From Fidelibacterota bacterium (GTDB taxonomy: Bacteria > Marinisomatota > Marinisomatia > Marinisomatales > UBA1611), in the NCBI GenBank assembly GCA_002722105.1, contig PBKF01000011.1, positions 37,617 to 44,578 of the forward strand: 6,962 nt of DNA, in the 5' to 3' direction. The notes below the pieces were generated by a model. The model ran no database searches. It saw only the letters and a list, made by a program, of their open reading frames with translations, and was not told where the DNA came from. Below, one piece after another: positions 1-6,198 of the stretch (position 1 is the stretch's first letter; the number at the start of each line of letters is the position of its first letter). The position numbers and the translations under genes are program-made.

Positions 1-585
1 CATTATTTAGATTTTGCTTTTTTCAAATCAGGATTTAAATATTTAAAAAGAGATTTGACCAGTATACTTTTTTTAGAAAACTCATTGCAGCAAAACCTAG
101 ATAAGTTTAGATCATCTCATAAAAGAGCAGTACGAAATGCAGAGTCAAAAGGAGTACTTGTAAAGAAGACAAATGATTTTGCTACTTTCTATAAAATATT
201 AGATAAAAACCTGAGTATTAGACATGGTGTTACTCCTACTCATAATTTAAATGAATTATTGGATCTTCATCAGCGATTCCCTGAAAGAATCAATTTATTT
301 GGTGCATTTATTAATAATCAAATGGTAGCAGGTGTTGTGAATTTTATAGTAAATAAACAGGTCGTATTAGCTTTCTATATCAGCCATGATGAATCATTTA
401 AAGATTATCGAGCCGTAAACTTGCTATTTTTTTCTATTTTTGATTGGGCAATTCAACAAAAGTTCAAGATTTATGATTTTGGCATTTTTACAGTAAATGG
501 TGAACCGAATATGGGGCTAGGTAGGTTTAAGGAAAATTTTGGTTCCAGCGGTATTTTCAGAGATACGATCGAAATTAAACTGTAA
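1..585 (+). CDS. FemAB/GNAT-fold acyltransferase-like protein (5'-truncated by window edge)
   Basis: The frame is open from base 1 to the TAA at 583-585, giving 194 residues of the C-terminal part of a larger protein. A TTG at 55 could be read as a start, but coding similarity continues upstream of it, so the real start is outside the window. Visible features: a TSILFL strand (about 20-25) followed by a helix with RxxxRxAxxxG (RAVRNAESKG, 42-51), which resembles the linker into the second GNAT half of FemAB-like proteins; a central core with GAFINNQMVAGVVNF (101-115); and a C-terminal YDFG...GLGRFKENFG block (158-181), a hallmark of FemAB/BioF2-like acyltransferases (Acetyltransf_6 type). Such proteins transfer aminoacyl or acyl groups and are common in exopolysaccharide loci. 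The substrate here is unknown; modification of a sugar amine is an inference from context. The next gene starts 5 bases after its stop. Confidence 0.77.
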   Translation, partial: HYLDFAFFKSGFKYLKRDLTSILFLENSLQQNLDKFRSSHKRAVRNAESKGVLVKKTNDFATFYKILDKNLSIRHGVTPTHNLNELLDLHQRFPERINLFGAFINNQMVAGVVNFIVNKQVVLAFYISHDESFKDYRAVNLLFFSIFDWAIQQKFKIYDFGIFTVNGEPNMGLGRFKENFGSSGIFRDTIEIKL

Positions 586-590
586 TAATA

Positions 591-2024
591 ATGTCACTAA
601 AAAGTCTCGGTAAGCAGTCACTCATTTATGGATTGGGCCATATTATATCCCGATTAGTTACATTCCTTTTATTGCCGCTTTATACGAATGTTTTTACAAC
701 AGAAGAATACGGTGTTGTTGCACTTTTCTACACTTTTCTGGGATTCATGAATGTTATTATGAGATATGGATTAGGTGCAGCTTTTTTAAAATATTATGTT
801 CCAGCAAGTCCTAATGATAGAAATGCTGTCTTATCCAATGTTATTACTTCGCTGGTGATGACAGGAATTCCATTTTTGATTATTTGGCATTTTGCAAATG
901 AATTACTTTCTCCAATAATACTTGGAATCAATGAGCCAAGTTACATATCCATCATGGGAGTAATTATAGTTGTGGATACAATTTGGTCAATTCCGTTATT
1001 GGGCTTTCGCGCTGAAAATAAACCATTGTTGTTTACAGCTTATAGTTTACTTAATGTAGGTATTACTATAGGATTAAATCTTTTTTTGATATTAAAAATG
1101 GGCTTAGGGATTAAAGCTATTTTCTATAGTAATTTGACTGCTTCTATCATAGTTCTGATATTGTGCCTTCCATTTATTTGGAAACGTTTTGTTATTGCAG
1201 ATATTTCCTTCAATCTCTGGAAAAAGATTCTTTCTTTTGCTATCCCTTTTTTGCCTGCAGGGCTTTTTTCTATGACTATGGAACTAGCTGATAGATATAT
1301 TCTAAAAATGCTTACAGATCTTTCAACAGTTGGTATTTATAATGCTGGGTATAAAGTTGGTATGTTAATGATGCTCGCAGTGACTGCTTTTAATTATGGT
1401 TGGCAACCTTATTTTTTGGAAGAAGGAAAACAAGGAGAAAAAAATCAATTATTTAGCAGGGTTACTACTTTTGTTGTAGCAATATTGGGATTTATTTGGC
1501 TTCTTTTGGTATTGTGGGCTGATGATTTTATAAGAATAAAAATTATGGGGTATTCATTTTTAGGAGAAGATTTTCAATCTTCTCTTTCAATCGTTCCTTG
1601 GATAGGACTGGGATATGTATTTTATGGTTTTTATGTGTTACAAACTCCTGGATTATTTTTAAAGAATCGTCCTGGGGTTGCAGCCTGGACACGGGGAGTA
1701 GGCGCAGTGACGAACATTATACTGTGTTTTTTACTAATTCCTCATTATGGCGCAAAAGGCGCTGCAGTAGCAACTTGCTTTTCTTTTATGGCTATGTTTA
1801 TCATGATTTATCTGATGAATACAAAATTATATCCAATTGATTTGGAATGGAGCAAGTTAACTGCTATCGGGGTCATGATGTTTTCTGGATATTTTGCTTC
1901 TCTATTCTTAAATGATCATTGGGGAGTTAATCTGATGATTACAGCACTGTATCCGATTGTCGTTTTATCATCAAAACTGATAAAAATAGGTATGGTCGCA
2001 GAAATGATTGGTGATGATGAATGA
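591..2024 (+). CDS. Wzx-type oligosaccharide flippase (polysaccharide biosynthesis membrane protein)
   Basis: This 477-residue, strongly hydrophobic protein has the length and pattern of Wzx/RfbX/MurJ-like (MOP superfamily) transporters, with about 12-14 membrane helices spread over the whole chain. The N-terminus (SLGKQSLIYGLGHIISRLVT, 5-24, then PLYTNVFTTEEYG, 29-41) is the typical first-helix and loop signature of the Polysacc_synt family. A second characteristic block, ADRYILKM...VGIYNAGYKVG (233-257), opens the second half of the transporter. The role in this family is to flip undecaprenyl-linked repeat units from the inner to the outer face of the cytoplasmic membrane. The ATG at 591 follows the previous stop by 5 bases, without a clear Shine-Dalgarno. 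The stop overlaps the next ATG in an ATGA, implying translational coupling. The family assignment is secure; the substrate glycan cannot be read from sequence. No truncation or frameshift is visible. Confidence 0.93.
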   Translation: MSLKSLGKQSLIYGLGHIISRLVTFLLLPLYTNVFTTEEYGVVALFYTFLGFMNVIMRYGLGAAFLKYYVPASPNDRNAVLSNVITSLVMTGIPFLIIWHFANELLSPIILGINEPSYISIMGVIIVVDTIWSIPLLGFRAENKPLLFTAYSLLNVGITIGLNLFLILKMGLGIKAIFYSNLTASIIVLILCLPFIWKRFVIADISFNLWKKILSFAIPFLPAGLFSMTMELADRYILKMLTDLSTVGIYNAGYKVGMLMMLAVTAFNYGWQPYFLEEGKQGEKNQLFSRVTTFVVAILGFIWLLLVLWADDFIRIKIMGYSFLGEDFQSSLSIVPWIGLGYVFYGFYVLQTPGLFLKNRPGVAAWTRGVGAVTNIILCFLLIPHYGAKGAAVATCFSFMAMFIMIYLMNTKLYPIDLEWSKLTAIGVMMFSGYFASLFLNDHWGVNLMITALYPIVVLSSKLIKIGMVAEMIGDDE

Positions 2025-2908
2025 ATGGTCTTCAACCTAACTTTTTTATTATAGGAGCACCAAAGTGCGGTACCACATCCATGTCAGTGTATTTATCGAG
2101 TCATCCTGAGATCATTATTTCCAATCCAAAGGAACCACATTATTTCAGCAAAGATATTAATAACGGTGGTATCCGTAAAATGCAAGAGTACTTAGAGTGT
2201 TTTTCATCAGTAGATAAAAAGGCCAATGCTATTGGGGAAGCATCAACGCTTTATCTTTATTCAAAAGTTGCGGTTCCAAATATATTGGCTTTTAATAAAG
2301 ATGTTAGATTCATAGTTATGCTTAGAAATCCTAAAGAAGTTGCTTATTCTTATCATCAGCTTGCATTAAAAATTTTTGGTGAAACAGAAACAAATTTTGA
2401 AACAGCATGGGATTATTTAGATGACAGGCAAGAAGGTAAACATGTGCCAGCCGGCTGCCCAGATAATAAATTAATTTGTTATGGTAACATTGCAAAATTT
2501 GGACAGCAAATAGAACAGTTGCTTTCAATAGTGGATCATAAAAAAGTACATTTTATAATTTTTGAAGATCTGGATAAAAATCCAAAAAAAGAATTTCAAA
2601 GTGTACTTGAGTTTTTAAATCTAGATTCACACTACCAGACAAACTTTGTAATTCATAATCCAACTCAAACTATCAAAAATTTATTTGTTACAAAAATGAT
2701 AAATAAAGCTTTCGGGATGAAAAAAGCTTTGGGTATTACAAAGCAATTCGGTATTGCAAATAAAATTCATTCATCGAATATTAAACAGGGGAAACATAAG
2801 TTGTTAGATGATCAACTGTTAATCAAAATGAATGAATTTTTTCATGATGACATTCAGTTATTATCAACTCTGTTAGATAAAGATTTTACTCATTGGCTAA
2901 AAAATTAA
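2021..2908 (+). CDS. PAPS-dependent sulfotransferase (Sulfotransfer_1-like)
   Basis: This 295-residue cytosolic protein has the full set of sulfotransferase landmarks. The 5'-phosphosulfate loop is GAPKCGTTS (12-20), with Lys15 the expected phosphosulfate-contacting residue. KEPHYFS (37-43) is a common bacterial motif after strand 2. The 3'-phosphate motif RNPKEVAYSYH (102-112) has Ser110 at the PAP-binding position. FEDL (181-184) follows strand 4, and the C-terminal helix plus DKDFTHW (286-292) is the family's usual ending. It should transfer sulfate from PAPS to a hydroxyl or amine; the acceptor is probably a sugar of the locus's glycan (inference from the flippase and glycosyltransferases). 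The length is normal for single-domain bacterial members. The ATG at 2021 overlaps the flippase stop by 4 bases, with a weak GGTGA upstream. The last codons include an A6T run and overlap the next gene by 16 bases. Confidence 0.91.
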   Translation: MNGLQPNFFIIGAPKCGTTSMSVYLSSHPEIIISNPKEPHYFSKDINNGGIRKMQEYLECFSSVDKKANAIGEASTLYLYSKVAVPNILAFNKDVRFIVMLRNPKEVAYSYHQLALKIFGETETNFETAWDYLDDRQEGKHVPAGCPDNKLICYGNIAKFGQQIEQLLSIVDHKKVHFIIFEDLDKNPKKEFQSVLEFLNLDSHYQTNFVIHNPTQTIKNLFVTKMINKAFGMKKALGITKQFGIANKIHSSNIKQGKHKLLDDQLLIKMNEFFHDDIQLLSTLLDKDFTHWLKN

Positions 2909-3879
2909 ATATAGGTTTTATTGGTGGTACTGGGCGCTGTGGCACATCTATTCTACGCAGAATTATAGCTTCCCATTCTCAGGTTGCGGCCTTGCCGACT
3001 GAATACAAGCTTACTATAGAGCCAGAAGGAGTCATAGATTATTACAATAGTTTTTCTAGTAGCTGGTCTCCCTATTTAGCAGATCAAAAACTAAAAAGAT
3101 TAGAATCCTTTTTATACTCACTTTCATCTAAATCAATAGTAGATAAGTCAATTCATTATTTATTAAGAATATTTTCAATATTTGGAATACCAATTACACC
3201 AAAAGTGTATTTAGATTTAGAACTTAGTAGATCAATACCTTCATACTTACATCATGTAGACACTTTAATTAATGAGCTAACAGACTTTACGTATTCTGCT
3301 AATAGATTGGGTATGGATAGTTACACATTACATCCAAAGATTAGATATGCTTCATTTGCAACCAAATCAGAACTTCAACCAGTTTTTAAAAAATTTATTT
3401 CAAATATTATCAGAGATTTTTTACAGCACCAGAAAAAAGATTTCTTTATAGAAGATAACACATGGAATATTCTCTTTGCTAATGATTTATTACAAATTTT
3501 ACCTGATGCAAAATTTATTTCGATTATCCGAGATCCAAGAGATGTAGTCACTTCGCTTGCAAACCAACCATGGATGCCAAATGATAAAACTAAAGTAGCA
3601 ATCATATATAATGATATAATGTCCCATTGGCTTAAGATCCAAACAAAGTTACCAGTGAATCGTTGGATACAGATTAAATTGGAAGATTTAACCCGTACAC
3701 CGGAAAAGGAGTTGAAAAATATCTGTTCTTTCTTAGAGCTTCCATGGGAAGCTCAGTTACTAGAAATTGATTTAACAAAATCAAATTCAGGCCGATGGAA
3801 AAAAGAAATCCATAATCACGAGACCAAACAGGTTTTGTCCCTACTACAAGAGAATATTGAATTATTAGGTTATGAATAA
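2893..3879 (+). CDS. Second sulfotransferase-family protein (Sulfotransfer_3-like)
   Basis: This 328-residue protein differs strongly from its upstream neighbour but has the same nucleotide-binding plan. Its P-loop-like 5'-PSB is GGTGRCGTSI (11-20), with Arg15 where the neighbour has Lys. The 3'-phosphate motif is RDPRDVVTSL (213-222), LEDL lies at 263-266, and a late SGRWKK (299-304) resembles the GRW element that contacts PAPS in this family. A long, mostly helical and very AT-rich insert (about 45-165) separates the first motif from the rest and probably forms the acceptor-binding lid. EDNTWN (187-192) takes the place of the usual KTP-like segment. The start is unusual: the frame opens only at 2881, and the TTG at 2893 is the only recognised start codon before the P-loop, so either TTG initiation within the previous gene or a -1 frameshift from it is needed. 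PAPS use and a sugar acceptor are family-based inferences. Confidence 0.82.
   Translation: MAKKLNIGFIGGTGRCGTSILRRIIASHSQVAALPTEYKLTIEPEGVIDYYNSFSSSWSPYLADQKLKRLESFLYSLSSKSIVDKSIHYLLRIFSIFGIPITPKVYLDLELSRSIPSYLHHVDTLINELTDFTYSANRLGMDSYTLHPKIRYASFATKSELQPVFKKFISNIIRDFLQHQKKDFFIEDNTWNILFANDLLQILPDAKFISIIRDPRDVVTSLANQPWMPNDKTKVAIIYNDIMSHWLKIQTKLPVNRWIQIKLEDLTRTPEKELKNICSFLELPWEAQLLEIDLTKSNSGRWKKEIHNHETKQVLSLLQENIELLGYE
2899..2905 (+). other. Candidate -1 slippery heptamer before a stop codon
   Basis: The heptamer A AAA AAT lies in the upstream sulfotransferase frame as CTA AAA AAT, directly followed by its TAA stop (2906-2908). A one-base backward slip enters the downstream sulfotransferase frame (AAA AAA TTA AAT) just before its P-loop. 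This fits the X XXY YYZ rule, but no clear stimulatory stem or upstream Shine-Dalgarno was found. A6 runs are frequent in DNA this AT-rich, so chance is a real alternative. Confidence 0.3.
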
Positions 3880-5101
3880 GGCAAATGTTGCTCTTAGGGG
3901 ATTCCCATTTCCTGCTCATTGCGCGGTTGCAATATCCAGCGATATTGATAATGCCAGTTCTGTTGATTCTTTTAAAGAGATTATGAATTATTTTAATACT
4001 TCATCTAATACAATCTTTGGTAATGGTTTAGGGCTAGAAGTCGGAAACAGTTTTTGGTTTTATACAAACTCAAACAAACCGCAACTATCATATTTTGAAG
4101 GTATCACAACCACAAAAAGTAAATTTGCACCTATCATTCGTGAATTATGGAAGAGTGGCCATATTGATACTATGCATTCTTGGGGAAATTTTGACTTGGG
4201 TGGCTTCGATAGAAGCCTAGCAGATGCTGGATTGAATGAACTGAAAAAATGTTCAACAAAAATCCCTGTTTGGGTCAATCACGGAGTTGGTTTAAATCTT
4301 CAAAAACTAGGTAACTACCCTAATATGAAAGGAGATGATCCTAGCCATGATGCATATCATTTAGATCTATCAGTTGAAGCTGGTTGTGAGTATTTCTGGA
4401 TCGGGAAAACAACCCATATCATTGGTCAAAATTCACAACCATCAATAACAAACAAATTAAAATTAGGATTACAATGGCTTATTAAACGCACAAAATATTA
4501 CGGGACTAAAGATCCAATATATGATGATGGAAATGAACTTCTTTTTCCAATTGAATTTCGTGATGGTCGGAAAATGTGGGAGTTTATTCGATTTATTAAT
4601 GCTTGGGGACAAGAACATATTTTAGATATTCATGAACTTACCAAACAGTTGCATCCTAGTATTATCAAAAGGCTCATAAAAAACCAAGGTTATATGATAT
4701 TGTATACACATTTCAACGAACATGTTGATTTAGGGGGCTTGCCACAGCCATTAGTCAAAAATTTATTTTATTTACAAAAACATGTTGTGAATGGCAATAT
4801 ATTGATGGGGACAACATCCAGAATCCTTAAATACAAAGAAATCCGAGATTATCTATCTTACAAGATTGTAGAAACTGATAATGAAGTTAAAATTAAAGTT
4901 CAGGACTTTATAGAAACTCCAATTGGGGTCAAAAAAATTAAAAAGAATCAATTAATGGGAGTCACCTTCTATTGTGATACTCCGGAAAAAACCACCATAT
5001 TACTGGGAAAAACCAAATTAGATTTTAAAATTAACCCTAAAGATGAGACAGGCAGACAGTCCATATCAATACCTTGGCAAAATTTGGTTTATCCTAGTTG
5101 A
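3872..5101 (+). CDS. Divergent NodB/CE4-like polysaccharide deacetylase-related protein
   Basis: This 409-residue protein has no signal peptide or membrane helix, so it is probably cytosolic. I do not recognise it with certainty. Resemblance to the NodB/CE4 barrel rests on spacing of short motifs: CAVAISSDIDN (17-27) looks like the first strand with its catalytic and metal Asp pair (D24, D26). GHIDTMHSWGNFD (96-108) resembles the GHxxxxHTWxH metal-binding motif but has Asn-Phe where the second His is expected. VWVNHG (133-138) and YMILYTHFNEH (274-284) resemble the later barrel motifs. WbmS/WalW-like proteins of other O-antigen loci are the closest type I can recall. A separate beta-rich C-terminal segment (about 330-409, VTFYCDTPEKTTILLGK) follows the barrel. 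It starts at an ATG overlapping the previous stop by 8 bases and ends at TGA 5099-5101. Removal of an acetyl or similar group from the nascent glycan is a guess from context; it could be catalytically altered. Confidence 0.5.
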   Translation: MNKANVALRGFPFPAHCAVAISSDIDNASSVDSFKEIMNYFNTSSNTIFGNGLGLEVGNSFWFYTNSNKPQLSYFEGITTTKSKFAPIIRELWKSGHIDTMHSWGNFDLGGFDRSLADAGLNELKKCSTKIPVWVNHGVGLNLQKLGNYPNMKGDDPSHDAYHLDLSVEAGCEYFWIGKTTHIIGQNSQPSITNKLKLGLQWLIKRTKYYGTKDPIYDDGNELLFPIEFRDGRKMWEFIRFINAWGQEHILDIHELTKQLHPSIIKRLIKNQGYMILYTHFNEHVDLGGLPQPLVKNLFYLQKHVVNGNILMGTTSRILKYKEIRDYLSYKIVETDNEVKIKVQDFIETPIGVKKIKKNQLMGVTFYCDTPEKTTILLGKTKLDFKINPKDETGRQSISIPWQNLVYPS

Positions 5102-5103
5102 AA

Positions 5104-6198
5104 ATGGCGATTAAAATTTTATATATTTCTCCAGAAAATACAGTTGGGACTCTCACTCTATGGAAATTGGAGCATGAATCCCGTGGTAATTATTGTCGTA
5201 CAGTAACATTTTTTAGATCACCAAAAAATTTTAAAGAAGATATTTGTCTTAACCTTCCCTTTAATTTTACAAGAAGGAATATGTCTTTTCTTCGCAATCA
5301 GCTATATAAATATTACAGAGGTGAAGAAGGTTATTTTAAACCAAAAGAAGGCTATCCACCTGCTTGGCGGCCAGAAGGATGGCTTGATACTATGTTTTTT
5401 AAATTTAAAGACTTGTTATGGAAGCCCATTATTAAAAAAGCAATTAAAGATTTTGATTTATATAATTTTGATGTGATTCATTATGAAAGTGGTTCAGGTT
5501 TTTTAAAAAATGAATTTTTTGTTAAAGAAATACATCGTAGAGGGAAAAAGATAATCGCTCATTATCATGGAGAAGATTTACGCTCTAGTGGTGTTATGCC
5601 ATTTTTGGATTCAGTCTCAAATTTAAATTTAACAAATGAAATAGATTTACTAGATAAGCATCCAAATATTAATTATTTATTTTTACCATATGATACATCA
5701 AAATTTTTAGCTAAAAATAAATTAAGTGATACAATTGTTGTTTCCCATGCCCCTACAAACCGATTCTATAAAGGATCTGATTTTATTATTTCTGTTTGTA
5801 AAAAATTAGAAAAAGAAGAATTAATTCAATTTGATTTGATCGAAAATCTACCACATTCAGTTACATTAGATAGAAAGTACAAATCAGATATTTTTATTGA
5901 TCAAATAGGTGATAGAGGAGGCTGGGGTTATGGGATGAATTCCGTTGAGTCATTATCCATGGGAATTTGCACTCTAACAGAGATAAATGATCAATGCCAT
6001 AATTTTATACCTGACCATCCTTTTATAAATATAAACCAATATAATCTAGAAGAAACGTTGAGAAACCTATGCCAAAATAAAGAAGAGATTATAAAAAAGG
6101 CACAGGAGGGCAGGAAGTGGGTCGTTAATCATCATGATATTAAACAAGTTGCTAAAAAACTTTACACTTATTATAGTATGATTGGATTGCCAGTTTGA
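5104..6198 (+). CDS. GT-B fold glycosyltransferase (GT4-like)
   Basis: This is a 364-residue cytosolic protein. MAIKILYIS is the usual first strand of a GT-B N-terminal domain. FDVIHYESGS (122-131) and KKIIAHYHGEDLR (148-160) match the second half of that domain, as in GT4 enzymes (DvvH, then HGxD). The C-terminal domain has VVSHAPTNRFYKGSD (212-226), the typical hinge phrase before the donor-binding domain, and GGWGYGMNSVESLSMG (272-287), which corresponds to the EX7E loop. The second Glu is kept (E282) but Trp stands where the first is expected. It should add a sugar from a nucleotide donor to the lipid-linked glycan; donor and linkage are unknown. I chose ATG 5104, two bases after the previous stop. 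TTG 5098, which overlaps that stop as TTGA and adds two residues, is a real alternative because the next gene begins the same way. Confidence 0.78.
   Translation: MAIKILYISPENTVGTLTLWKLEHESRGNYCRTVTFFRSPKNFKEDICLNLPFNFTRRNMSFLRNQLYKYYRGEEGYFKPKEGYPPAWRPEGWLDTMFFKFKDLLWKPIIKKAIKDFDLYNFDVIHYESGSGFLKNEFFVKEIHRRGKKIIAHYHGEDLRSSGVMPFLDSVSNLNLTNEIDLLDKHPNINYLFLPYDTSKFLAKNKLSDTIVVSHAPTNRFYKGSDFIISVCKKLEKEELIQFDLIENLPHSVTLDRKYKSDIFIDQIGDRGGWGYGMNSVESLSMGICTLTEINDQCHNFIPDHPFININQYNLEETLRNLCQNKEEIIKKAQEGRKWVVNHHDIKQVAKKLYTYYSMIGLPV

Noticed and set aside
55..585. Complete small gene starting at TTG 55
   Set aside because: The frame is open to base 1 and upstream residues continue the FemAB-like pattern, so the gene is cut by the window edge rather than starting here.
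586..590. Intergenic gap considered for a promoter or terminator
   Set aside because: It is only 5 bases long, the largest gap in the window. No transcription signal can fit, so the genes are treated as one operon.
1598..1840. Second plus-strand frame of 80 codons inside the flippase gene
   Set aside because: It is entirely within the well-supported flippase, has low-complexity composition typical of an out-of-frame reading, and lacks any ribosome-binding site.
3736..3754. Perfect 8-base inverted repeat (GAGCTTCC, ATG loop, GGAAGCTC) that could fold as a hairpin
   Set aside because: It lies inside the second sulfotransferase CDS, encodes the ordinary segment ELPWEA, and has no following T-run. 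It is best explained as coding sequence by chance rather than as a terminator or regulatory site.
3674..3919. Minus-strand open frame across the sulfotransferase and deacetylase-like junction
   Set aside because: It is antisense to two coupled genes with conserved motifs on the plus strand, and nothing in its translation is recognisable.
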